Source of the DNA: Autumnicola tepida
Lineage (GTDB): Bacteria; Bacteroidota; Bacteroidia; Flavobacteriales; Flavobacteriaceae
Length of the DNA: 64,000 bases
NCBI RefSeq assembly: GCF_031846485.1
Contig: NZ_JAVRHQ010000006.1
Location: 117,156-181,155, forward strand
Direction: 5' to 3'
Below are positions 1-7,543 of this stretch, in pieces. A program made the translations under genes and the position numbers. The notes beneath the pieces are model-generated. The model saw nothing but the letters and a program-made list of their open reading frames with translations, was not told where the DNA came from and did no database searches. The number at the start of each line of letters is the position of its first letter. Within the stretch, counting starts at the first letter, position 1.

Positions 1-1081
1 CAGATTTATATTGTCTTCCAATAATTGTATCGGTTTGTGTAATTTTTTCTTCTAGTTGGGACACAAATGGCTTACGAAGCTCTTTCACTAATTTCTGCTG
101 TTCCTCATCTGCTGTATAGGTATCATGCCATAAATAGTGATATCGCGTTTTGATGCCAGACAATTTTTTATTTGTAATTATCATTTCAGTTTCACCTAAT
201 ACTGCAGCATCAGACAAAGCCTGCACTACGTAGGTCTGGTTGATTTTAATTGGTGGTTCTATAACATCATGGCTATGGGCGCCAATAATTAGATCAATCC
301 CATTTATTTTTTCAGCTATTATTTTATCTACCGCCATACCTTCGTGGGAAAGCAAAACAATAATATCGGCTTTGGTTTTCAATTCAGGAAGATATTTGTC
401 AACTGCTTCTATCCCCTTAATAAATTTTAAGCCTTTGATATTTTTAGAATTTCCTGTTAGAGGAGTATTCCTATACCCAATTGGCAGCAAACCAATTTTT
501 AAATCACCTCTTTCCAATATGATATAAGGATCTTGAAAGATTGGGCTTCCGGTTTCCTGATCTATTATGTTGGCTGCACGCATCGGAAAATTAGCCATTG
601 TCTCCAGTTCACGAGTCCTCTCCAGGCTATAATCAAAATCATGATTTCCCAGCACCATCAAATCATAATTTAGTTTATTCATCATCAGAATCATCGCTTC
701 ACCTTTCGTTAAATTCCCTAACTGGTCATCACTAAAAGTATCTCCGCCATCAAGCAGAATTATATGGTCATTCCCTTTCTCTTTTCTAATTGATTTTATA
801 GCCGTTGCCATCCAGGCCATTCCACCTATTTTTCCCTCTTTTTCAAATCTCATTAGATTATCAATAGAATCGCCGGTTTGAGCGGTGGCATTATCTAAAG
901 TGGTGGTGAAAGGCATATAGGAACCATGCATATCATTGGTATGTAAAACCGAAACTTTTTTAACCTTATCTATATTATTTGAATTTGTTCCCACAATATT
1001 CTTAGCAGATTTACATCCCGCCAAAAGGATACAAGAAATCACTAACAAAACTGATAATTTAAGTCCTGACATATTATTCAT
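1..1081 (-). CDS. 5'-nucleotidase-type metallophosphatase lipoprotein (3' end outside window)
   Basis: Reading the minus strand from an ATG at 1081 gives about 360 residues without a stop up to the window edge, so the C-terminus is missing. The N-terminus has a short hydrophobic segment ending in a lipobox (LLAGC), predicting a lipoprotein. The metallophosphoesterase core is clear: LHTNDMHG near residue 47, LLDGGDTFSD, the GNHDFD metal-binding motif, and later GAHSHDV. These are hallmarks of the UshA/5'-nucleotidase superfamily, whose members hydrolyse nucleotides or related phosphoesters outside the cytoplasm with a dinuclear metal centre. The C-terminal nucleotide-binding domain would lie beyond the window, so substrate cannot be judged. 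A second in-frame ATG at 1072 is an alternative start. It is divergent from the tsdA-like gene and shares its intergenic region. Confidence 0.9.
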   Translation of the reverse strand, partial: MNNMSGLKLSVLLVISCILLAGCKSAKNIVGTNSNNIDKVKKVSVLHTNDMHGSYMPFTTTLDNATAQTGDSIDNLMRFEKEGKIGGMAWMATAIKSIRKEKGNDHIILLDGGDTFSDDQLGNLTKGEAMILMMNKLNYDLMVLGNHDFDYSLERTRELETMANFPMRAANIIDQETGSPIFQDPYIILERGDLKIGLLPIGYRNTPLTGNSKNIKGLKFIKGIEAVDKYLPELKTKADIIVLLSHEGMAVDKIIAEKINGIDLIIGAHSHDVIEPPIKINQTYVVQALSDAAVLGETEMIITNKKLSGIKTRYHYLWHDTYTADEEQQKLVKELRKPFVSQLEEKITQTDTIIGRQYKS

Positions 1082-1132
1082 GTTTAATTTTCATTCAAAT
1101 TTTCGAAAATAGGATCTTCATTGCTATCCCCC

Positions 1133-1148
1133 TGTAACATTTGTTACA
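1133..1148. promoter_or_regulatory. Crp/Fnr-type palindrome TGTAAC-N4-GTTACA upstream of tsdA
   Basis: A perfect inverted repeat with 6-bp arms and a 4-bp centre. Its centre lies 36.5 bp upstream of the last base of the TATGTTTG -7 element at 1170-1177, so it sits at roughly -43. That is class II activator geometry for a Crp/Fnr-family dimer. Two further copies lie at 4090-4105 and 4128-4143 with the same spacing to their own -7 elements. The regulator itself is not in the window. Confidence 0.75.
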
Positions 1149-1169
1149 TAGCTTTTTATAAGTAAGTTT

Positions 1170-1177
1170 TATGTTTG
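1170..1177 (+). promoter_or_regulatory. -7 element TATGTTTG of the tsdA-porin transcript
   Basis: Matches the Bacteroidota -7 consensus TAnnTTTG. No good -33 TTTG is visible upstream; its place is taken by the palindrome at 1133-1148, consistent with an activator-dependent promoter. The leader to the ATG at 1236 would be about 50 nt. Confidence 0.6.
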
Positions 1178-1235
1178 AAAATTATGCATTTATCTGGTTA
1201 AACCTGTTGATTTTGAATGTTTTTAGTTTATTGTT

Positions 1236-2267
1236 ATGAAAGATTTTAGATCTTTGATAAGGTCCATTACATATTTTTTTAGCTCCTTAATTGCACTCAT
1301 TGTAGTATTGTTCATTGGTATCTTTTTATTCGATTCCAATCCTTCCTTATTTATTAAAAGTGAGATTTCTTCGGAAGCCTGGCAACCTAAAGATGTTGAT
1401 GCAGAGTTAGCCTCAGGTTTTATGCCTTCGGATGTAAAATATGGGTATCAGCTTATAGCCGAATCTTCGAAATATATGGGACCTCAGGCACAAGATCCTG
1501 GGATGCGTTATGCTGGCAACAACCTTGCTTGTATCAATTGCCACTTAAAGGCAGGTACCCAACCTGGGTCAGCCTCATGGGTAGGTGTTACTGAGCGTTT
1601 TCCTCAATTTCGTGGAAGATCCAATAGTGAAGGAACTATTGAAGACAGAATTAATGGCTGTATGCAACGAAGTATGGACGGGGAAAAACTTCCTACAGAA
1701 TCCCGGGAAATGAAATCTATCGTGGCTTATATGAAATGGTTGGGAGAAGATTTACCAGAAGAAAGGGAAAAAGAATTTAAAGGTTTCCCTAAAATCAACA
1801 TTCCTGATATTGCGGTTAACCTGGAAAAAGGTAAAGCACTATTTATTAAAGAATGTGCGGTTTGCCATGGGGAGGATGGACAAGGTCAGCGATTGGCAGA
1901 TTCCACTAAAGGATATCAATACCCTCCTCTTTGGGGCCCAGACAGTTATAATAATGGTGCGGGAATGCACCGGGTAATAACCGCTGCCCAATTTATCAAG
2001 GGCAACATGCCTTTTGGCCAGGCTACCTGGGATAATCCTAAATTAAGTGATGAAGAGGCTTACCATCTGGCCGGTTATATCAATAGCTTTGAGCGTCCTC
2101 AGAAAAGTAATTTAGAAAAAGATTATCCAGATCTAAAATTAAAGCCAGTTTCAACCCCATATGGACCATGGGCGGATACTTTTTCTTCAACTCAACATAA
2201 ATATGGCCCATTTCCACCTATTATGGAATATTACCAACAGGAATACGGCTTAACAAAAAATAAATGA
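1236..2267 (+). CDS. tsdA: TsdA-type dihaem c-type cytochrome (thiosulfate dehydrogenase / tetrathionate reductase family)
   Basis: 343 residues with one N-terminal membrane anchor (about residues 12-33) and two class I cytochrome c domains. The haem-binding motifs are CINCH (Cys99, Cys102, His103) and CAVCH (Cys207, Cys210, His211). Domain 1 carries the family signature around PQFRGRS and the EDRINGC segment; Cys142 there matches the unusual cysteine axial ligand of the active-site haem in TsdA. NMPFG around residue 266 is a candidate Met ligand for haem 2. TsdA enzymes couple two thiosulfates to tetrathionate, or run the reverse, in the periplasm. The stop overlaps the porin start by 4 bp, so the two are translationally coupled. 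The direction of the reaction cannot be read from sequence. Confidence 0.88.
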   Translation: MKDFRSLIRSITYFFSSLIALIVVLFIGIFLFDSNPSLFIKSEISSEAWQPKDVDAELASGFMPSDVKYGYQLIAESSKYMGPQAQDPGMRYAGNNLACINCHLKAGTQPGSASWVGVTERFPQFRGRSNSEGTIEDRINGCMQRSMDGEKLPTESREMKSIVAYMKWLGEDLPEEREKEFKGFPKINIPDIAVNLEKGKALFIKECAVCHGEDGQGQRLADSTKGYQYPPLWGPDSYNNGAGMHRVITAAQFIKGNMPFGQATWDNPKLSDEEAYHLAGYINSFERPQKSNLEKDYPDLKLKPVSTPYGPWADTFSSTQHKYGPFPPIMEYYQQEYGLTKNK

Positions 2268-3619
2268 TTAGATATTTTTCCGCTTTAATAATTTTAGCAT
2301 TCTTTAGCCCCACTGCGTTGATTTCACAGGAACTTGAAGAAGATAAAAAACGCAGTATCCTTTCCGGGCAATTGCGTTCTTACTATATGAATACTTTTAA
2401 TAAAGGATCCTTAAAAGATTTCAAGGCCCTGGCAATAGGAGGGAAGTTAAAATATCAATTCATCCCGAACGAAAACTTAAATTTTGGGATTGCGGTTTAT
2501 AATTCTACCAATTTGGGATTACAAAATTTGACAATTCCAGATATGCAAACAGGAAAATTGAGCAGGTATGAGGAAGGCCTTTTTGACCGTTTAAATTTAG
2601 AAAATAAAGCTATATTTTTAATTGGAGAACTCTATGCTAATTATAAAATTCAACAACACGAATTTAGCCTGGGTCGTATGAAAATTAAATCCCCTTTCGT
2701 CAACCCGGAAGATGGAAGGATGATTCCAAGTCTTTTTCAGGGGTTTCGTTATCAATATACCCCCACCAAAACCATACATTTTCAAGCAGGGATTTTTAAT
2801 GCAGTGGCACCCAGATCTACTGGGGAATTTTATGGCATTGGTGAAAGTATTGGTACATATGCTACGGGTAGGGACTGGTCTGGTAATCCCGCCCAATATG
2901 CCAATAATACAGATTCGGATTTTCTTTTTATTGCCAATGCAGATATTAAAATTACAGAGAGCCTGAGTTTTGAAACCTGGAACTATTTTATAGAGAACGT
3001 ATCCAATTCATTTTATTTGAAACCCAAACTTGATATTAACGAAAATGTTGATCTCGAAATGGAATGGTTGCATCAAAACAGGATTGGTGATGGTGGAAAC
3101 TCGATAGATTCATTGCGTTATTTTCAAGCGAATTCATCGGATATTCTGGGCTTGAAAGTGAAATATAACTGGAGCGATAATACTTCTTTATCATTAGGCT
3201 ATGACAGAATTCTTCCTCACGGTCAGTTCATTTTTCCACGAGAATGGGGACGGGAATTCCTATTTAGTTTTCAAAAAAGGGAGCGAAGCGAAGGTTCCGC
3301 AGACAACCATGCATTAATTATTTATTATGATGATACTTTTACTTTAGGCGATCCTCAGTCAAAAATAAAATCGGTTCTTAGTATAGGCCACCAATGGAAA
3401 CCTTCAGTTTTAGATCCTGAATTAAATAAATATGCGGTACCTGATTATACCCATATAAATCTTGATTTATTTTTCTCTTTTAAGAAATTGAAAAACCTAA
3501 AACCGGAACTATTATTTGTAACTAAATTCGCAAATGGGGATTTTCCTGATAACCCAAATTTTTATCTAAATAAGACAGATTTATTTCACGTGGATCTAAT
3601 TTTGAATTATAATTTTTAG
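2264..3619 (+). CDS. OprD-family outer-membrane porin
   Basis: 451 residues with a signal peptide (cleavage probably after the ISQ near residue 21) followed by alternating amphipathic beta-strands across the whole length, and a terminal Phe (LILNYNF) as in outer-membrane beta-barrels. The pattern of aromatic girdles, a loop with GESIGTYATGRDW, and overall length fit OprD-like substrate-specific porins. It overlaps the cytochrome gene by 4 bp, which suggests it passes the cytochrome's substrate or product (thiosulfate or tetrathionate) across the outer membrane; that role is inferred from context only. Family assignment is by general character rather than a decisive motif. Confidence 0.75.
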   Translation: MIRYFSALIILAFFSPTALISQELEEDKKRSILSGQLRSYYMNTFNKGSLKDFKALAIGGKLKYQFIPNENLNFGIAVYNSTNLGLQNLTIPDMQTGKLSRYEEGLFDRLNLENKAIFLIGELYANYKIQQHEFSLGRMKIKSPFVNPEDGRMIPSLFQGFRYQYTPTKTIHFQAGIFNAVAPRSTGEFYGIGESIGTYATGRDWSGNPAQYANNTDSDFLFIANADIKITESLSFETWNYFIENVSNSFYLKPKLDINENVDLEMEWLHQNRIGDGGNSIDSLRYFQANSSDILGLKVKYNWSDNTSLSLGYDRILPHGQFIFPREWGREFLFSFQKRERSEGSADNHALIIYYDDTFTLGDPQSKIKSVLSIGHQWKPSVLDPELNKYAVPDYTHINLDLFFSFKKLKNLKPELLFVTKFANGDFPDNPNFYLNKTDLFHVDLILNYNF

Positions 3620-3650
3620 AATATATTTTAACCTGCGTAAATAAGGAGTT

Positions 3651-4037
3651 CTATAGTTGGGTTAGTACCTTTTTCAATTTGTCGGCAATTTCATCGGCGA
3701 TGTGCTCTAATTCTTCGTTTTCAACAGCCTGCATCGATGCCATTGGATTTACGGCGGCAACTTCAATTTTTCCCTTTTCCAGTTCCTGAACTATTACATT
3801 ACATGGTAACATAGTACCGATTTTATCTTCTGCCTGCAAAGCTTTGTGAGCATAAGGGGCATTACAGGCTCCCAGGATACGATAGTTTTTAAAATCGATG
3901 TCTAGTTTTTTCTTAAGGGTTTCCGTAACATTTATTTCTGTTAAAACTCCAAAACCTTTTTTTTCCAGTTCATCGGTTACTTTTTTAATTACTGCCTCAA
4001 ATTCGCCGGTAATGGTCTTATCAAAATAATATTTCAT
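3651..4037 (-). CDS. DUF302 domain protein
   Basis: 128 residues, no signal peptide. The protein shows the DUF302 signature: YRILGACNAP around residue 52-61 and GTMLPCNVIV near 74-83, with two conserved cysteines, followed by an acidic helical tail. The molecular function of DUF302 is unknown; members commonly sit in sulfur or redox clusters. It is transcribed convergently with the porin and divergently from the gene at 4181. Its promoter region has a TGTAAC-type palindrome at 4090-4105, the same motif as upstream of tsdA, so it probably belongs to the same regulon. Confidence 0.88.
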   Translation of the reverse strand: MKYYFDKTITGEFEAVIKKVTDELEKKGFGVLTEINVTETLKKKLDIDFKNYRILGACNAPYAHKALQAEDKIGTMLPCNVIVQELEKGKIEVAAVNPMASMQAVENEELEHIADEIADKLKKVLTQL

Positions 4038-4089
4038 AGCTTTTATTTTTTAATTAAGTTTCAATATAAGACTATATAAAGAGATATTC

Positions 4090-4105
4090 AGTAACGATTG
4101 TTACA
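4090..4105. promoter_or_regulatory. Crp/Fnr-type palindrome AGTAAC-N4-GTTACA facing the DUF302 gene
   Basis: One mismatch from the TGTAAC-N4-GTTACA motif. On the minus strand a degenerate -7 element TATATTGA (4061-4068) lies at exactly the same distance (36.5 bp from palindrome centre) as in the two plus-strand copies, which supports a functional site for the leftward DUF302 transcript. Confidence 0.6.
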
Positions 4106-4127
4106 TAAACTGAAGACATCTTTTTTA

Positions 4128-4143
4128 TGTAACAAAGGTTACA
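4128..4143. promoter_or_regulatory. Crp/Fnr-type palindrome TGTAAC-N4-GTTACA upstream of the DoxX/DsrE operon
   Basis: Perfect inverted repeat. Its centre is 36.5 bp from the end of the -7 element TATATTTG at 4165-4172, identical to the tsdA arrangement. The predicted transcription start falls at about 4178-4180, immediately before the ATG at 4181, so the first message may be nearly leaderless. Confidence 0.75.
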
Positions 4144-4180
4144 TGGCGTAGATATCATTTCTTATATATTTGAAATTCAT

Positions 4181-4543
4181 ATGCTAATAAAACAATATAT
4201 AGCGATAATTATGCTGGTGATTTTTTCCGGAAAACTTATCACCATAGATTCTGAATTATTTAGTTTGTTACTTAAGACTAATGAAATTGTGCTATTAAAC
4301 CCTATTTGTGAGAAGAAAAGTGACGATATGAAGAAATTGGGCTACCAATTTAAAGCTTCTTCCCGGGTGCATGTATTGAAACTAGCCAGGATCTGTTCTA
4401 ATAATTATCAACAGCCTGTAGGAAAAGATATTCCTGAAGTTTCATACTCTGTAGATAAGCAATTCAAATATCGAAAACTTCAAAAAAGTAATGACCACTC
4501 TAAAAAATTATACCCACCTCCTAAATATTCAATGGTGATTTGA
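4181..4543 (+). CDS. Small exported protein of unknown function in the sulfur module
   Basis: 120 residues. I do not recognise a family. A hydrophobic N-terminus (about residues 4-20) could be a signal peptide or anchor. The rest is Lys/Ser-rich with two cysteines (near residues 48 and 71) and a proline-rich tail (PPPKYS). The ATG lies only about 9 nt beyond the -7 element at 4165-4172. It is followed closely by the DoxX and DsrE genes, so it is the first gene of that putative operon. Support for it being a real gene is its position right behind a well-formed promoter. Confidence 0.6.
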   Translation: MLIKQYIAIIMLVIFSGKLITIDSELFSLLLKTNEIVLLNPICEKKSDDMKKLGYQFKASSRVHVLKLARICSNNYQQPVGKDIPEVSYSVDKQFKYRKLQKSNDHSKKLYPPPKYSMVI

Positions 4544-4605
4544 CTAGAACTGGTTTAGATATACGTTATGCTAAACTAATTTATACACCTAAACTATTGA
4601 AATTA

Positions 4606-5013
4606 ATGAAAGCAAAAATTTCTGTATCCTATAGATCGGTACAGCTATTTCGCATATTACTTAGCGGAATATTTTTAGTAGCAAGTTTTAATCATATTTT
4701 AAATCTTGAAAAGACATTAAACCGAATTGATCAGGCAAGGTTTAAAGGTATAGCCTACTTTTTTGGGAATCCGGAGTACCTGGTGATCATATCTGGAATA
4801 GTAATGATGATTGCAGGCTTTTTTCTCCTGATTGGCTTTAAGACACGCTGGGCAGCGATAGCTCTTGCTGCTGTTATTATACCAATTACATTAACCGTCC
4901 AGGTTGGACAAATTCACACTTTAGGACCTCTTTTTAAAAATATAGCAATCTTAGGGGGACTCCTGTTTTTTATATTAAACGATATTCAAACTTTTAAAAA
5001 AGAAAAATTATGA
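4606..5013 (+). CDS. DoxX family membrane protein
   Basis: 135 residues from the ATG at 4606; an upstream TTG frame overlapping the previous stop is possible but the sequence before the ATG is not conserved-looking. Four hydrophobic segments are visible, beginning at LFRILLSGIFLVASFNHI (residues 13-30), with the second containing FFGNPEYLVIISG and a GFKTRWAA turn typical of DoxX/TQO-small-subunit proteins. In archaea DoxDA is a thiosulfate:quinone oxidoreductase; bacterial DoxX proteins are broader. Here the position next to TsdA and DsrE genes makes a link to thiosulfate electron transfer to quinone reasonable, as inference. The stop overlaps the DsrE start by 4 bp. Confidence 0.8.
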   Translation: MKAKISVSYRSVQLFRILLSGIFLVASFNHILNLEKTLNRIDQARFKGIAYFFGNPEYLVIISGIVMMIAGFFLLIGFKTRWAAIALAAVIIPITLTVQVGQIHTLGPLFKNIAILGGLLFFILNDIQTFKKEKL

Positions 5014-5432
5014 AAAAGCTAATTTTAGGATTATTTATCCTTACACTAACGTTCACAAATGTATTAAACGCGCAAACCTCCAAACAGGATCACCACTCAC
5101 ATAATTATGTGGTGCTCACTAAAAAGATCCCCCAACTCCAGCCAATAATTTTGACGGCTGAAGCCCTGGCGGAAGAAGATGGGAAGAGCTTTGGCGATTT
5201 TCAGGCGATCATCTGCGGAAAGACTGTTGAAGATCTCACTGATAAGGAAATGATGAAAAAATTTATTGAAAAAGCTCAAAAAGCCCACGTTAAAATTGTG
5301 GTGTGTGGGTTTTCTCTGAAAAAATTCAAAGTCAGTAAAGAAGATATTCCTGAGGAACTTGAAGTCGTAGACAATGGCATCTTGCATGATTTTCAACTTC
5401 AAAAGAAAGGCTATTTGAGTATAGAACTCTAA
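5010..5432 (+). CDS. DsrE-like periplasmic sulfur-relay protein
   Basis: 140 residues with a clear signal peptide (hydrophobic core residues 5-17, cleavage after NAQ). A His stretch follows (DHHSHN). The body has the DsrE fold pattern: FQAIICGKTVEDLTD, then KIVVCGFSLKKFKV, with two cysteines, and the typical IPEELEVVDNGI near the C-terminus. DsrE/TusD relatives carry persulfide sulfur on cysteine; a secreted version would act in the periplasm next to TsdA. It ends the 4181-5432 gene series and is followed by a strong terminator. Confidence 0.85.
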   Translation: MKKLILGLFILTLTFTNVLNAQTSKQDHHSHNYVVLTKKIPQLQPIILTAEALAEEDGKSFGDFQAIICGKTVEDLTDKEMMKKFIEKAQKAHVKIVVCGFSLKKFKVSKEDIPEELEVVDNGILHDFQLQKKGYLSIEL

Positions 5433-5460
5433 ATAGTTAGATGTTTATTTAATTGAAGTA

Positions 5461-5497
5461 TAAACCATAAGGGCTAAGGTTCTTATGGTTTATTTTA
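5461..5497 (+). terminator. Rho-independent terminator after the DsrE-like gene
   Basis: Perfect 11-bp stem TAAACCATAAG / CTTATGGTTTA with a 10-nt loop, followed by a T-rich run. It separates the sulfur module from the metal efflux operon. Confidence 0.8.
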
Positions 5498-5526
5498 TTA
5501 TTTATCAATTCTCTGCTATAAATTGC

Positions 5527-5534
5527 TATTTTTG
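5527..5534 (+). promoter_or_regulatory. -7 element TATTTTTG abutting the GTG start of the His-rich protein
   Basis: Matches TAnnTTTG. Only 6 nt separate it from the GTG at 5541, so the transcript probably starts at or next to the start codon (leaderless). The same arrangement occurs at 31367-31381 before the second efflux operon. Confidence 0.5.
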
Positions 5535-5540
5535 TACTCT

Positions 5541-5978
5541 GTGCAAATCAAAAATCAAATAAAAGCCTTATTTCTTCTCAGCATTTTTATGCTGATGTCC
5601 TTTCATCAGGTCATACCTCATGCACATCACGAACATAAGGAGAAGAAAGAGGAGATTGCGCATCATCATTCAGGTGAAGATCATCATCACCAGGATAAGA
5701 ACGAAGAGAATAATTCAGGAGATTTTCTATCCTATTTATTAGCGATTCATTCTCATACCTCTACTTCCAGTGAAATTCTCGTTCTAAAAGAACATTCGGA
5801 AAATTTCAGATTTCAAAAGACAGAAATTAAAAAGAAAACCGATCAGGAATTTTATAATGTAGATTGGGTGTTAATCGATCAGGAATCACTGAAGTTAAAA
5901 ATTTATCAATCTCCCAACCATTATTTCAATCCCTATTTATCCTTACTCTCGCTTCGGGGACCGCCCCAATTAGTTTAA
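5541..5978 (+). CDS. His-rich exported protein heading the first RND metal-efflux operon
   Basis: About 145 residues from GTG 5541 (an upstream in-frame TTG at 5523 lies within the -7 element and is unlikely). The N-terminus has positive charges then a hydrophobic segment (IKALFLLSIFMLMSF), a signal peptide. Mature residues about 24-55 are dominated by His, Glu and Lys, with clusters such as HAHHEHKE, AHHHSGEDHHHQDK, typical of metal-sequestering proteins. The C-terminal half has no motif I recognise. Proteins of this kind precede CzcCBA-type operons in Bacteroidota and probably bind or deliver the exported metal ion in the periplasm (inference from composition and position). Confidence 0.75.
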   Translation: MQIKNQIKALFLLSIFMLMSFHQVIPHAHHEHKEKKEEIAHHHSGEDHHHQDKNEENNSGDFLSYLLAIHSHTSTSSEILVLKEHSENFRFQKTEIKKKTDQEFYNVDWVLIDQESLKLKIYQSPNHYFNPYLSLLSLRGPPQLV

Positions 5979-6051
5979 TCACTAAGTCGTGCCGTTGTTT
6001 TTTAACAGCAGGCAGACCCTTGTTTTATAGATTAAACTAAAATCAAAATTT

Positions 6052-7236
6052 ATGTACAGATATATAGTTTCCGCTATTTGCGGAATCCTTATCTCTATTG
6101 GCTCTTTTGCTCAAAGTCCCGGAGTAAAAGGTGTTCTGGATGAAATAAGCCGGAATAACAGACAGCTTAAGGCTTACCAGTCATACATGGCCAGTCAGAC
6201 CCTTAGCAACAAGACAGATAACAACCTTCAGGATCCTGAGGTTTCAGCCTTTTATCTTCCATTTGGAGAACATGAGACTGGTAATTATTCAGAATACCAA
6301 ATCTCACAGAGGTTTGAATTCCCCAGCGTTTACAGTGCCCGAAGCAAAAGGATAGAAAGGCAGAAAGAACTACTTGAGTTTGAGTATAATGCCGTGCGGC
6401 AGGAAGTACTTTTAAATGCTAAAAAACAGCTTTTGGAGCTACAAATTCTGCAGAAGCGAAAGAAGCTGGAGCAGGAAAGAGTTGAGCAGGCCAAAGAGGT
6501 TTATGATCAGATCCGGCGTTTATTTGAAGCCGAACAGATCGGTATTTTGGAACTCAATAAATCTAAAATAGCCTGGTTGCAGGAACAGTTTGAAATAGAC
6601 CAGATTAATATCCAGATCAGGAATACGCTTTTAAATCTTCAGAAATTAAATGGCGGAAATGCTGTTAATACAGATCAGATCCAGTTGATGGAAGATTCTG
6701 AATTAGCAACTATGCAGAGGCTATGGGAAGAAAAACTTTCCGCAGACGCAGAGGTTCAGCAATTAACTGCCCGTGAAGCTTTGGCTGAGCAGCAGGTAAA
6801 ACTGGAAAAGAATAAGATCCTTCCCAACCTAAGCATAGGCTATAATTATCAGGGAGTGAATTCCAATAATTATTCCGGGTTCTTAGGCGGCCTTTCAATT
6901 CCCCTATGGAATAGCAATAATAAAGTGAAGGCAGCTAAAGCAAATCTCGAGTTTACCCAGGCCAATACGGGTGCCGAAACCGCTGAACTTTATACCCGGT
7001 TTCAGGAGAACTATCAGCAATATCAATTATTAAAAAGAAAATTTGAGGAATACGAAGAGACTTTCAAGGATCTGAATTCCGAAGAACTTTTATTCAAAGC
7101 CTACGAGCTTGGTGAACTTTCCTTTCTGGATTATTACCGGGAAGTTGAATTCTACAGGCAGGCTTACAATAAGAAGCTGGAAATGGAGAAAGAACTCCTT
7201 CAGCTAAAAGCAACCCTATTAAAACATCAATTATAA
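6052..7236 (+). CDS. CzcC/CusC-type outer-membrane efflux protein (TolC family)
   Basis: 394 residues with a signal peptide ending SFAQ. The sequence is mostly long amphipathic helices (for example residues 120-200 and 310-390) with two short strand regions near NLSIGYNYQG and GFLGGLSIPLWNSN, the repeat pattern of the OEP/TolC family. TolC-family trimers form the outer-membrane tunnel of tripartite efflux pumps. It is followed by the small His-rich lipoprotein, adaptor and permease genes in one direction with short gaps, so it is the outer-membrane partner of that pump. Confidence 0.9.
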   Translation: MYRYIVSAICGILISIGSFAQSPGVKGVLDEISRNNRQLKAYQSYMASQTLSNKTDNNLQDPEVSAFYLPFGEHETGNYSEYQISQRFEFPSVYSARSKRIERQKELLEFEYNAVRQEVLLNAKKQLLELQILQKRKKLEQERVEQAKEVYDQIRRLFEAEQIGILELNKSKIAWLQEQFEIDQINIQIRNTLLNLQKLNGGNAVNTDQIQLMEDSELATMQRLWEEKLSADAEVQQLTAREALAEQQVKLEKNKILPNLSIGYNYQGVNSNNYSGFLGGLSIPLWNSNNKVKAAKANLEFTQANTGAETAELYTRFQENYQQYQLLKRKFEEYEETFKDLNSEELLFKAYELGELSFLDYYREVEFYRQAYNKKLEMEKELLQLKATLLKHQL

Positions 7237-7251
7237 TTAAAATTTAAAAAT

Positions 7252-7527
7252 ATGAATTTCAGGAATTTATTTTTCGCAGCAATATTAGTATTTGGATTTT
7301 CAGCATGTAGAGATACTGCCAAAGAGGATCACGGTCATGAGCATGAGGAAGGCACCGAAACTCATGAGGAAGATGCGCATGGACATCCCCATAATGAAGA
7401 TGGAAGTCATATGGAAGGAGATCATATGGAGCAGGAAGAATTTAAAGTAGGTGAGGATTCATTGGAAATGCATGAAGAATCTGATCATCATACGCATGAT
7501 GACGGAACCGAGCATGAAGATCATTAA
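7252..7527 (+). CDS. Small His/Glu-rich lipoprotein within the efflux operon
   Basis: 91 residues. The N-terminus is a lipoprotein signal (FGFSAC, Cys19). The whole mature part is low-complexity His, Glu and Asp (for example HGHEHEEGTE, HHTHDDGTEHEDH), with about 20 histidines. This composition indicates a periplasmic metal buffer. It lies 15 nt after the TolC-family gene and 16 nt before the adaptor, so it is co-transcribed with the pump. No domain family is recognisable. Confidence 0.8.
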   Translation: MNFRNLFFAAILVFGFSACRDTAKEDHGHEHEEGTETHEEDAHGHPHNEDGSHMEGDHMEQEEFKVGEDSLEMHEESDHHTHDDGTEHEDH

Positions 7528-7543
7528 AAAATAGAAATTTAAC

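Noticed and set aside
4540..4605. TTG start for the DoxX gene overlapping the previous stop
   Set aside because: The added 22 residues do not resemble DoxX; ATG 4606 is preferred, though a coupled TTG start cannot be fully excluded.
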